From an uncultured Paracoccaceae bacterium (lineage in GTDB: Bacteria; Pseudomonadota; Alphaproteobacteria; Rhodobacterales; Rhodobacteraceae): 52,543 nucleotides of DNA. The stretch covers positions 1 to 52,543 of the forward strand of contig CALILP010000161.1 of assembly GCA_938016515.1 (NCBI GenBank), given 5' to 3'. Shown in pieces: positions 27,606 through 36,133 of the stretch. Each line of letters begins with the position of its first letter. Position 1 is the stretch's first letter. A program made the position numbers and the translations under genes. Below the pieces are notes generated by a model. It ran no database searches and was not told where the DNA came from. It worked only from the letters and a program-made list of their open reading frames with translations.

Positions 27606-28496
27606 ATGATTTTCGAAATGCGGCATTCTGACCTAGGGTCACTGTTCCCAAAAGACGCACAATTGACGCCAATTGCTGGGGATTTCACATTTCTGGAGGG
27701 CCCGATCTGGCATCCAACGAATCACTTTCTCGTATTTTCGGACATTGCGGCAAGCAAACAGTACCGCTGGGAAGCGGAAAATGGCCTAAGTCTGTTTCGG
27801 GTGCCAAGTAATCAGGCAAATGGGAACGCATTTGACCGCGAGGGCAGGGTCATCACCTGTGAACATGCGGCCTCACAGGTGTCTCGGATTGACCATAACG
27901 GCAAGCGTGTCACGCCAATCGCGACGCATTTCCGAGGCAAGGCGCTAAACAGTCCCAACGACATTATCTGCGATAGCAAAGGCCGGATCTGGTTCACTGA
28001 CCCGTCCTATGGACGCACACGCGCTGACTTGGGCGACATTCGCGCGCAAGAGATGGATGTCCAAGGCGTTTACCGCATTGATCCTGATGGCACGCTGCAT
28101 TTGGTGGCAGATGACTTTGACCAACCCAACGGCCTATGCATGTCACAAGACGAACGGCAGCTTTTTATCAACGATAGCCCGGGCGGCCACATTCGCGTCT
28201 TCGACGTTATGGAGGATGGGTCGCTTGCGGGTGGCAAGGTTTGGGCCAACCTGACCGGCGACAGTCCGTGGGTGCCAGACGGGATGAAAACGACGACGAC
28301 GGATCACATTCTGTGCAACGGTCCAGCTGGCGTGCATATCTTTAACAAGGATGCTGTGTGCCTTGGCGTGATCCTGCTGCCAGAGAAATCGACGAATTTC
28401 TGCTTTGGCGGCGACGACCTGCAATCGCTCTTTATCACAGCGTCGACGCGGCTGTATCGGATCGAAACCCTTCTCACGGGGCTTCCTATGGTCTGA
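27606..28496 (+). CDS. SMP-30/gluconolactonase/LRE family protein
   Basis: A 296-residue six-bladed beta-propeller lactonase. It would hydrolyse a sugar-acid lactone, using a divalent metal. Family ligands are visible: FLEGPIWHP (Glu) near residue 26, NSPNDIICDSKGRIWFTDPSYG (Asn/Asp) and QPNGLCMSQDERQLFINDS (Asn/Asp). No signal peptide, so cytoplasmic. The ORF opens 16 codons earlier; the ATG at 27606 follows GGAAGGGCGTCA. It converges with the PilJ-like gene (32 bp). With no sugar operon adjacent, the exact lactone is not known. Confidence 0.88.
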   Translation: MIFEMRHSDLGSLFPKDAQLTPIAGDFTFLEGPIWHPTNHFLVFSDIAASKQYRWEAENGLSLFRVPSNQANGNAFDREGRVITCEHAASQVSRIDHNGKRVTPIATHFRGKALNSPNDIICDSKGRIWFTDPSYGRTRADLGDIRAQEMDVQGVYRIDPDGTLHLVADDFDQPNGLCMSQDERQLFINDSPGGHIRVFDVMEDGSLAGGKVWANLTGDSPWVPDGMKTTTTDHILCNGPAGVHIFNKDAVCLGVILLPEKSTNFCFGGDDLQSLFITASTRLYRIETLLTGLPMV

Positions 28497-28528
28497 CGGG
28501 GTGGCAGCGCGCGGCCAAAGTAAACGGG

Positions 28529-29473
28529 TTACGAACCGGGCAAAGACGCGGCGATGTACATGTCGACAACCGCATTCATGTCATCGCGTATTGCCTCCAA
28601 CCCCTCAAAAACCTCATCACACTCGGCCTTAGAGAGCGTCCCGCCGTCTAGAACAATATCCACAAGACCCTTTTGCGTTGCCCACTCGAACTGAACCAAT
28701 GCAAGGTTTTCCGTGATGTCCTGATTTGGCGGGTGCTGAAGCCCAGCAGAGGCCATCCCATGTTGCAAAGCATGCAACGAGATTTCAAACATACCGATTG
28801 TGTTGCGCAGGTCTTCGAGCGACCTGTCTTTGTCAATATCAGCGATGGCCAGGCATACGTCTTTGGCCATCCTTTGGGCCAACATCACCTGACGGGCCGC
28901 GATTTCGATGGCAATGGCCCTTGGTGGCAATTGGACAATGGCGTCGATGGTGCCACCAGAAACCTTGTCCAATACCAATTTCGTGGCTCTCATCAGGTCT
29001 ATGTTGTGATCCGCCAGCACCTGCATGGTAAAGACATCAATGGGTCCGGACCCCTTTGCGGCAATAGCGGCTTCGATGGGCGCAAATTTTGCATCGACAC
29101 GCGAAAGCAATTCCGCCAGCTCCCGACTTTCAGCGGACCGAAAGCTGCGTTGCGAACCGTCCGCCCTTGTAACAAGCAAGGTCAAGGCACTGTGAAATTC
29201 AGCAACAGAGGCATCCAGCGTCTCAGACGTATGCTGCGGACGGATCCCCTCATGTAAAAAGCAACCGCTTGCCGGGATCCCTTGGCTGAGGACGGGCAGC
29301 AGTCTTGCGGAGGAAAAGCGCGCCACCTTGTCAGAGACCGCTTCAAGCTGCACCTGAGGGGCCGTATCGATCGTTGGGTCAGTTTGCGCAGAAGTCTGGG
29401 ATGTCAGTGCCATTGTCAAAACGACGGCACGGGCTGCGGGCTTGAACGTCATCTTCAACGTCTTGAACTTCAT
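28529..29473 (-). CDS. secreted PilJ/NarX-type sensor-domain protein
   Basis: A 314-residue exported protein. After a signal peptide (~1-30, cleavage after TSA) there are two helical modules resembling the type IV pili methyl-accepting chemotaxis N-terminal (PilJ/NarX) domain. The second shows RQVMLAQRMAKDVC, the pattern of that family (R-x-x-x-L-x-Q-R-M-x-K). No kinase, HAMP or signalling module follows, so it is a stand-alone periplasmic sensor-like protein. The ATG follows GAGGAGACGGTA. Such proteins are seen near nitrate or pilus systems, but none is here. Function unknown. Confidence 0.75.
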   Translation of the reverse strand: MKFKTLKMTFKPAARAVVLTMALTSQTSAQTDPTIDTAPQVQLEAVSDKVARFSSARLLPVLSQGIPASGCFLHEGIRPQHTSETLDASVAEFHSALTLLVTRADGSQRSFRSAESRELAELLSRVDAKFAPIEAAIAAKGSGPIDVFTMQVLADHNIDLMRATKLVLDKVSGGTIDAIVQLPPRAIAIEIAARQVMLAQRMAKDVCLAIADIDKDRSLEDLRNTIGMFEISLHALQHGMASAGLQHPPNQDITENLALVQFEWATQKGLVDIVLDGGTLSKAECDEVFEGLEAIRDDMNAVVDMYIAASLPGS

Positions 29474-29918
29474 TACCGTCTCCTCAGTCTCGATCTGGGG
29501 CAGTCACAGTCGAGGCCGCAATCGTAAAAAAAACTCATTAAGCCGGGCACTGGTTGGGATTGAAACGCGGACAGAACCACACACAGGTCATCGCAGCGAT
29601 AATTTTGGGGGTGGGATCTGACCGTTTGGTGTGCTCAGCCAAAGACGATGAACTCGCCTTTGGCTTTGCACCCAGCCAATAAAACGGGACTGGCCTCTCT
29701 TACCATAAATACATGCACAAAACGCTCCTTCGGTCGATAGAGCGGCGTCAGGTCAATACGCGACGCAGCGCCACTCCAAGGATGTCGCACCAAACCAAAG
29801 CGGGGCGACACGAACGTTTTGACAGTGCAATTGGATTAAAGTTTGGCAAAATCTGGAGGAAGTTACCTTAAGGGAAACTGTGTCAATACGGCTACGATGT
29901 CGCCAATTTGACAGTGCG
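29474..29918. other. 445-bp non-coding stretch ending the kinase/GTPase locus
   Basis: No gene with a credible start or composition is seen. The 11-mer TTTGACAGTGC occurs twice (29818-29828 and 29907-29917) and GTCAATACG twice (near 29752 and 29882). It separates the PilJ-like gene's promoter side from the 3' end of the 258-residue gene; both are minus-strand, so it must hold the PilJ-like gene's promoter. Confidence 0.4.
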
Positions 29919-30695
29919 TTAACTTTGAGTGCTTGACCAAAATGCATGGATTTCGACCATGTTTTCAGCATCATAGCAGACAAGGGCAGCTTCACCTACG
30001 CCTTTGGCGATCGCAACAGACCCGACGTCACCCAACGCATTGTTGAGACAGATGAAACCCTGCTCGCCTGTAAGCTGATCGACCGATTGCGAAAATGTGG
30101 ACCATTGCTGTTCAAGTGCCTTTTTTAGGGCTTCAAGTTTGGTTCCGTCACCGCCGTTTGTGGTTTCGACATCATCAGAAAGGATGATCCAGGCCGTCGC
30201 AAGCGACCCACATCCCCGGATAAACTTCTGCATTGCCGTGATCGGTTGAACGCTCAGTGGAACATCCCACATCTCGGCAAGGTTAGCAGCTGTGACGCCA
30301 GAGTCTGTTTGCCCGCCCATCGCGTCCGGCTCATCGCTTTCAACGGTTAGCTGGCTTGCGGTTGCTGTGAACTGGTCAAGGATACCACGCAGGCCCTCGA
30401 TGACATCCGGTTCTTCGTGGGCAAGTGACTTACCCAAGACGCCAGTGACCCCAACAATGTCTTTGGAGGCCTTTACAAGGCCGCGCAGGCGACGACCGCC
30501 GGCCACCAGTGTGATCTCGGTCGCGTTCATCTTGAAGGTCAGCTGGCGGGGCAATACCGTCATGTCCACCTCACCGAGGATCGCGGTCAGGACAGACGGC
30601 TCTGTGCCGTCAGAGATGACGCGTAAGCCGTTCTCAAACGTCTCACCTTCAGAGGAAAGCGCTGCGAGCTTTTGGGCGAGAGTGTCTTTATCCAT
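29919..30695 (-). CDS. hypothetical protein, last gene of the kinase/GTPase locus
   Basis: A 258-residue soluble protein that I do not recognise. It has no signal peptide or membrane helix. The first part looks like mixed alpha/beta sequence (AILGEVDMTVLPRQLTFKMN, then TLVAGGRRLRGLV), the middle has acidic linkers, and the end EAALVCYDAENMVEIHAFW is beta-rich. It lies 44 bp after the 120-residue gene in the same direction, so it is probably co-transcribed with the GTPases. The ribosome site (AGGATCCGCAGG) is moderate. A partner or regulator of the GTPases is a guess from position. Confidence 0.65.
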   Translation of the reverse strand: MDKDTLAQKLAALSSEGETFENGLRVISDGTEPSVLTAILGEVDMTVLPRQLTFKMNATEITLVAGGRRLRGLVKASKDIVGVTGVLGKSLAHEEPDVIEGLRGILDQFTATASQLTVESDEPDAMGGQTDSGVTAANLAEMWDVPLSVQPITAMQKFIRGCGSLATAWIILSDDVETTNGGDGTKLEALKKALEQQWSTFSQSVDQLTGEQGFICLNNALGDVGSVAIAKGVGEAALVCYDAENMVEIHAFWSSTQS

Positions 30696-30739
30696 AACCT
30701 GCGGATCCTGGCTGTTCGATCTTAGTGTGACGGGCGTTT

Positions 30740-31102
30740 TTATGACCCGTTGCTAATTTTCTGTAATGTTGGGCGGGCCACAGACAAGAATGCTGGGACA
30801 TCCAGGTCAGGCTTGCACACGCAGCACAAGACGTCGGTCGGTTCACCATCAGCACGCAAAAAGATCGTCAGCTGATCGCGGGTCGCAATCATGGCTGTAT
30901 CACTTTCGCCATCGCCAAAATTTGGGCTGCCCGGCTTACCAAGGCTCTTTGCGGCATCCGCGCACAAGGCATTCAGCGCCTCACGTGCTTGTGGGGCGGC
31001 CGAATTGGTTACAAGGATCATGTCCGTCGAAAGATCTGCAAACGCAATGGTTTCACATTGCGGAAACTGATCATGCAAGGCATCCAAATCTTCTGTTGCC
31101 AT
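30740..31102 (-). CDS. small hypothetical protein (possible roadblock/LC7-like fold)
   Basis: A 120-residue soluble protein. The order strand (ETIAFADLSTDMILVTN), helix (REALNALCADAAKSLG), strands (DTAMIATRDQLTIFLRAD, TDVLCCVCKP) and final helix (PAFLSVARPTLQKI) resembles a roadblock/LC7 domain, the fold of MglB-type GTPase partners. This is pattern reading, not a recognised hit. It sits 88 bp after the small dynamin-like GTPase gene and 44 bp before the 258-residue gene. A three-cysteine cluster (VLCCVCKP) is notable. Confidence 0.55.
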   Translation of the reverse strand: MATEDLDALHDQFPQCETIAFADLSTDMILVTNSAAPQAREALNALCADAAKSLGKPGSPNFGDGESDTAMIATRDQLTIFLRADGEPTDVLCCVCKPDLDVPAFLSVARPTLQKISNGS

Positions 31103-31190
31103 AGCCTCTTTTACTCTGTCCCATTACACCCACCGCCCTTGTAGGCGATTAAGGCGCAAGGGGGAAGACACACCGGCATTCATATCCCGT

Positions 31191-32138
31191 TCAGGATGCA
31201 ATCTGGGCGCTATCAGCCAGATGATCACCCTCAGGTTGATTTTCTGCCGCCACATCATCCGCGACAGGCGTGCTGATGGCGTGGACTTTCGCACCGGCGC
31301 TTGGCGCGACACGGCGGGGCACAACAGGGCCAGCATCGGGATCACGACCCGCGATGACAGGGTTGGTCAGCAGCAAGGCATTCGGGTCGCCCGAAGTGGC
31401 CACTTCGTCACCACTTTGACCAATCACGTACAAGGACTCGGCCTTGCCAGCGACAGCCATCGTCAATTCCTGAACCATTTCAATCAAGTGATCAGAAAAG
31501 GCACCGGCGCCACTTTCGTCCCATTTTTCGTAGTCATCGCCGGCTTGCAACGCTTGCAGCAGGGATATCGGGAATGTGCCGCCGAACTGGCCTTTGGTCT
31601 CGTGCTGAACACGCTTCAGAACACGGCCACGATCACGCTCGTTGGTCAGTTTATCGAAACGGGTGATCAGAAGGATCGACCGCTTCTTCACGGCTTCTGG
31701 CATTTGGTCCCAGACGGCCTGCTCTGACTGGCGCCAGGCTTGGGTCGCGTGGGTACACCACAAGACGGCGTCGACTTCTTCCAGCATCCGTTCGACAACG
31801 TCGGTCGACATGTTGGGGTCAGAGATACCGGGAAAGTCGATCAGGTCGCAAACGTCCAGAATATCGCTTTCAAAGAACAGGCGGATCACCTTGGTTTCTT
31901 CGACAGGGATTTCTTCGAGATGTTCGATGGACACCAGCTCTTCGGTGCCGTCCACATCAACGCGGTAAGGCGGTTCGCTGCCAGATGCCATCCACACCGG
32001 GGACAAACGTGTCGCCGTGACCTTTTCAGGCAGGGGCCGGGAACCCAGCAACAGGTTCGACAGCGTGCTCTTACCGGCGCTGAATTCACCCATCAATGCG
32101 ATGCGCGGTTTGCGGCGGGTCAGGTCTTCTTGTGTCAT
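31191..32138 (-). CDS. dynamin-like GTPase, short form
   Basis: A 315-residue protein with a dynamin-type GTPase domain. G1 GEFSAGKST is at 17-25, a likely G2 Thr at 41-43 (TAT), G3 DFPG at 101-104 and G4 TRFDKL at 159-164. All motifs are intact, so GTP hydrolysis is expected. After ~residue 240 comes a low-complexity Pro/Ala/Asp-rich tail with no helical stalk, so it lacks the usual membrane-binding arm and may work with the 701-residue GTPase. Its ATG overlaps that gene's stop as ATGA, which indicates tight coupling. The membrane-remodelling role is inferred from the family. Confidence 0.85.
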   Translation of the reverse strand: MTQEDLTRRKPRIALMGEFSAGKSTLSNLLLGSRPLPEKVTATRLSPVWMASGSEPPYRVDVDGTEELVSIEHLEEIPVEETKVIRLFFESDILDVCDLIDFPGISDPNMSTDVVERMLEEVDAVLWCTHATQAWRQSEQAVWDQMPEAVKKRSILLITRFDKLTNERDRGRVLKRVQHETKGQFGGTFPISLLQALQAGDDYEKWDESGAGAFSDHLIEMVQELTMAVAGKAESLYVIGQSGDEVATSGDPNALLLTNPVIAGRDPDAGPVVPRRVAPSAGAKVHAISTPVADDVAAENQPEGDHLADSAQIAS

Positions 32139-34240
32139 GCGGCAGCCCCTCCAGAGGTCATGTCAGCTCTTTCTCCATCAGAATCGTCCTGATCCATGGC
32201 GAGCTCTTCAAAGATGATGTCGAACAGTTCTTCGCGCTCTTTCTGCGCGGTGATCCCAAACAGGCCTTCCAGGTCTTCAACGCCAACTTGGGATTTTTCA
32301 GCGATATCGGTCAGAATCCCACGCTGCTCTGCAAGGAAGTCAGCCATGTCTCCTAACGCTTGATCGCGAATTTCGGTCAGTTGTCTGGTTTTCAAATCAT
32401 TGACGATGGGGGCGGTTTCGGCCTCGATTAGCTCATAAAACCCGCTTGCAAAGGCACGATAGCCCTTACGGCGCTGCCACCAGCCCTTCCACCATGATGT
32501 CTGCAAATCCAAAGCAATCGTTTGGCCCAAAGATACAGGCGCCGGGATTTGCGGAGCCTCGGGGGGAGAGACTTCAAAGTTTTCGACGTCCACACCAAAG
32601 GCTTCGCCATAAATCATGGTCAAATCATTGGCGGCTTGACCGAATGCACCCTGGCACGTTGTGGTGAAGTCTTTCTTCATCACCTGATAGCCGGTGCGCA
32701 GCAAGATACGCAGTCCATCAGGACTGTACTGCCAAATCTGGTCTTCGCCTTGGGTTTCCAAATGGCGGATCAGGTTTTCAACAGCGCGATCAAGGAACCG
32801 CTTGTTGGATTGGTCGATCCGACGAGAGAACTTTTCGAATACGATCTTCAGATGCGCATCCAAAGCGTTGATATGTTTGTCGTCGATGGCATCCAGATGC
32901 GCTTTCAGCACGTCGGGGTCCATCGTCTTGACGTCACCGCCCTCAAGACGCAACGACACCAGCGAACTAGAGGCCCGCAAACCACCAACGTGGTTCTGGG
33001 CGCTTTTGCGGACTGACAACAGACGTTCCGCGCCTGCACCTTCCGCAATCCGTTCCGCCAAGGCATCAAACAGGTGGGGCAACCCGGACAGCTGCCAAAC
33101 CAATTCGTTTGTGTCCATGTCGGTCGCACTATCGCCAACAACAGACTCGGCGTATTTGAACAGCGCATCAGCGCTATCCTCGACGATTTCAGACAGATCA
33201 CCGCCCAGCGCAAGGTTCGCCCAATAGGCAGACCCAAACAGGACCTCGGGGTTATCGGGGCCGTTGTTATCTTTCAGCGTCTGTAGGATCGAGGCGCGGA
33301 TCTCACCAATCTGGCTTGCAGGATCAGACAATTCGTCGATCCGGTTCACAAAGATGATCACTTCGCGACTTTTCACGTTCGAGATCAGGCGGATCAGGCC
33401 CATATCCATAGAAGACAGGGCTTGGTGGGCAGACAGAACCACAACACAAATCCGGCTGTCGCGCAGCGCTTTGATCGTGATCTGCTCGCGCATCATGAAG
33501 GTATCGTTCACGCCGGGCGTGTCGCGGATACACAATGGCATAGGCAGGAAGCTGGCGTCGAAATACAGGTCAGCAGATTTGGTGATATCAGCGAAACGGC
33601 CCTGCTGTTCAGCGACTGAAATATCGTCAAAGTCATCCCCCATGCAGACATACCGCTGCACCAGATCATCATCCAGTTCGGCGTAGTTGTGGCGTTGACC
33701 CAGCAGCAGCTCGAATTTGCGGCCCAGACGCTCGCGGGTCTTTTCGTACATGTGCGCGATCTGCTCGCGGACTTTGTTCATTTCTTCGTCTGCACCAGCG
33801 CGGCTGGACAGCTCACCAATCCGACCGCCGTTTTCAACCAGGTGGTCCCATTCGTTCTGGTCAAAGAACTGGAACGACGCACGAGGGGCGTCATCGGGCA
33901 ACGGGGTGTTCAGGTGCAAAGATGTGATCACGGATGTCCACGGGTTCACGTCAGCAGGCAACAGGTCAGGGCGACCGGCCATCGCATTCACAAGGGAAGT
34001 CTTACCGGCCTTGATCTGGCCAATCATCGTGATGTTGGGTTCAAATGTCTTGAGCTGTTTGACAAGGCGCTGGGCCTTCTTGGCGGCCTCGGGGCCACCG
34101 ATCTTTTCGATGTCGTGCAGGGTATCTTCGAGGTCCAATAGTTCCTCGTGATAAGCATCAAGCTTATCCAGACCGATCCGCATGAACGCTGGTTGTTGCG
34201 CCTTGGCAACCCCACCTTGACCTTCGTTCAACTCTTCCAT
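32135..34240 (-). CDS. dynamin-like GTPase, long form
   Basis: A 701-residue dynamin-family protein. G1 GQIKAGKTS is at 74-82, G2 Thr near 102-106 (TSVIT), G3 DTPG at 240-243 and G4 NRID at 299-302. The remainder (~330-700) is largely helical, as in the stalk and tip of bacterial dynamins; the segment around SWWKGWWQRRKGYRAF (~600) is rich in Trp, Lys and Arg and could touch membrane. The first ATG (34273) is in frame, but the one at 34240 has GAGGAAG upstream. Membrane remodelling or fusion is known for the family; the role here is unknown. Confidence 0.87.
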   Translation of the reverse strand: MEELNEGQGGVAKAQQPAFMRIGLDKLDAYHEELLDLEDTLHDIEKIGGPEAAKKAQRLVKQLKTFEPNITMIGQIKAGKTSLVNAMAGRPDLLPADVNPWTSVITSLHLNTPLPDDAPRASFQFFDQNEWDHLVENGGRIGELSSRAGADEEMNKVREQIAHMYEKTRERLGRKFELLLGQRHNYAELDDDLVQRYVCMGDDFDDISVAEQQGRFADITKSADLYFDASFLPMPLCIRDTPGVNDTFMMREQITIKALRDSRICVVVLSAHQALSSMDMGLIRLISNVKSREVIIFVNRIDELSDPASQIGEIRASILQTLKDNNGPDNPEVLFGSAYWANLALGGDLSEIVEDSADALFKYAESVVGDSATDMDTNELVWQLSGLPHLFDALAERIAEGAGAERLLSVRKSAQNHVGGLRASSSLVSLRLEGGDVKTMDPDVLKAHLDAIDDKHINALDAHLKIVFEKFSRRIDQSNKRFLDRAVENLIRHLETQGEDQIWQYSPDGLRILLRTGYQVMKKDFTTTCQGAFGQAANDLTMIYGEAFGVDVENFEVSPPEAPQIPAPVSLGQTIALDLQTSWWKGWWQRRKGYRAFASGFYELIEAETAPIVNDLKTRQLTEIRDQALGDMADFLAEQRGILTDIAEKSQVGVEDLEGLFGITAQKEREELFDIIFEELAMDQDDSDGERADMTSGGAAA

Positions 34241-34435
34241 CTTACAAACTTCCTCAATCACATGACGACCCACCCAATCGTTTGATTCTCTGGGCGGGGT
34301 ATTCTGGGCTAAGGGCCCTTATTATTGTTCATAAAGAAACAGTAAGGCTGGGCAGAAATAAGGCGACACTTCGCTCAAATATGGGAAGGCCGCCTTAAGT
34401 CTTTGGATTGCCGTTACCGGCGTGTTGCAAATAGA

Positions 34436-36133
34436 TTATGCAGCCTTAACAGATGCTTCACTTCTGCTCAGGGCAATTTCAGCCTCAAGATCGCGCTTAA
34501 GTTGAACGACAAGGGTCAGCGCCTCAATTCCAGCGTTTTCGTTCTTCTCGAACTGCATCAACTGGACCAGTTCCGTGGCATCAAGCGCACGGGTCCGACT
34601 CTTTTCAAGGACGGGATCATCCGCGACATCGACGCCATCCAGATAGTCGGTCAGCCATGTGATATTGTCGGCTGATGCAGACACCAGATCGTCGGATGAC
34701 AGATCCTCGGCTTCTGACATTTGTTTCGTCAGCGCGCGGCCTTGTTCGGCCAGATAGATGACAGCCTCGTTGTAGGCGGCACAGGTTTCCGGCTTGGCGC
34801 GTGGCGCGATGATGGTTGTCTTCGCTTTTGGCATAAAACCAACGCGCGGTTTTTTCGGGGCATCCGGATCAGCGGCAGACACCGGTGCAACGGGACGACC
34901 GATTTTCAAAGGCTCGGATTTTGGACGTGCTGTTGTGATGGGCTTGGACTTCACGCGGGTCGGCTGAACGGAAGAACTATCTGCCTCCTCCGGTGTGTCA
35001 GCGCCTGTTTCAGGGGCTGCATCCATCTCTGATTCAGGTGGTGCTGGGTTGTAGACCGCAGATTTGCCACGCAAAACAAAGGCGTCTTCGCCACGGGCGT
35101 CATCAGCCGGTGCATCGTCTGCCAGCGTATCGACAGCTTCGATCGGTTTGGATGTCCCGGTGGCGACGGGCTGCGATGAGACAACCTCGACAACAGGCCG
35201 GTTAGCAAAGTCATCGATCAGCTGCGTGGCTTCTTCGTTCAAGACAGGCTTGGTGATCGGGCGCGGCGCCTTTGCCTTTTCGACATGTCGTACCGCATCG
35301 GGATTTGGCGTCGCGTCCTTGAACTTGTGCAATATCAAGTCGGCCTGATCGACAGTCGCCTGCAAACCTTGGTCAACCTGACGCAGGATCGAGGAAATCA
35401 ACGTCAGACCGCCGCTTTTCTGCAGCAATGGCTTGTCTGTACTTCCATCAGCACGGCGGGCGGCGATGGCGTCAGTTGTGGCGATTGGCATGATCTTGTT
35501 GAACTCATGCGCGCTGCCAAAGCGAATTTCTTCGACGGTCTGGTCTAGTGTGCCCTGCTGTTCCAGCAAATCGGCACGGGTGACCAGCATCATGGCGTGA
35601 TCTTTGACCTTTTCGGGCAATGACGCCCAAAGAGCCTGCTCGATAGAGGTGAATCCCTGGGTACACCACAGGGCAATGTCGGTCCGCTTGGCGGCCCAAT
35701 GCATCGCGCGCTGTTGGTCTTTCGGGGCATCTGGCGCGACGACTTCCAGCACGGAAATGCGGCCAAGGGCAGGCAAAGGCATCTGGAACTCAACGAAAAT
35801 TGGCTCCAACCCAGCAATCTCATGAGAATCTGTATTTTCCACAGGTCGGCTGGACCCATCTGCCATTGTGCAGACGGCGCGAGGTGTGTCGCCCTTCACA
35901 AATTGTGTGGTCGGCAATCGGACGCCTTCCGGCACCACGATCTTGTTCAGCAATAGGTTGACGATAGCTGATTTGCCAGATCCGGGCAGGCCCATGACGC
36001 TGACCCGGACAGGTTCGTGCAGGCGTTCACACAGCTTGACTGCGGTATCAGCGACGTTGACGGGCAGCCTTCCTTCGGCCAGTGCTTTCTTGAGATTTTC
36101 GTAGGAATTGTCGGCGGCAGCCCTGACTGACAT
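34436..36133 (-). CDS. GTPase-like protein with degenerate G3 and a Pro/Ala linker
   Basis: A 565-residue protein whose N-terminal part (1-250) resembles the short dynamin-like GTPase: G1 GLPGSGKSA at 48-56, the shared block ALWCTQGFTSIEQALWASLPE and G4 TRADLL at 185-190. G3 is not a DxxG (the region reads VVAPDAPKDQ), so catalysis may be lost or altered. Residues ~280-440 are a disordered Pro/Ala/Lys/Asp linker and ~445-565 a helical tail. GGAGGAAAGTAA, inside the end of the phosphatase gene, precedes the ATG, so the genes are coupled. It may be a regulatory or scaffold GTPase of the locus. Confidence 0.82.
   Translation of the reverse strand: MSVRAAADNSYENLKKALAEGRLPVNVADTAVKLCERLHEPVRVSVMGLPGSGKSAIVNLLLNKIVVPEGVRLPTTQFVKGDTPRAVCTMADGSSRPVENTDSHEIAGLEPIFVEFQMPLPALGRISVLEVVAPDAPKDQQRAMHWAAKRTDIALWCTQGFTSIEQALWASLPEKVKDHAMMLVTRADLLEQQGTLDQTVEEIRFGSAHEFNKIMPIATTDAIAARRADGSTDKPLLQKSGGLTLISSILRQVDQGLQATVDQADLILHKFKDATPNPDAVRHVEKAKAPRPITKPVLNEEATQLIDDFANRPVVEVVSSQPVATGTSKPIEAVDTLADDAPADDARGEDAFVLRGKSAVYNPAPPESEMDAAPETGADTPEEADSSSVQPTRVKSKPITTARPKSEPLKIGRPVAPVSAADPDAPKKPRVGFMPKAKTTIIAPRAKPETCAAYNEAVIYLAEQGRALTKQMSEAEDLSSDDLVSASADNITWLTDYLDGVDVADDPVLEKSRTRALDATELVQLMQFEKNENAGIEALTLVVQLKRDLEAEIALSRSEASVKAA

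Noticed and set aside
29817-29847. sigma-70 promoter on the plus strand (TTGACA)
   Set aside because: The TTGACA at 29819-29824 has no good -10 element at proper spacing and no plus-strand gene follows.
31130-31188. 19-codon minus-strand frame between the short GTPase gene and the 120-residue gene
   Set aside because: It is short, with a poor ribosome site and no pattern beyond chance.
34310-34321. TAAGGGCCCTTA as terminator
   Set aside because: It is a 12-bp perfect palindrome without a loop, so it cannot fold well as a terminator; it could be a protein site, but nothing links it to one.
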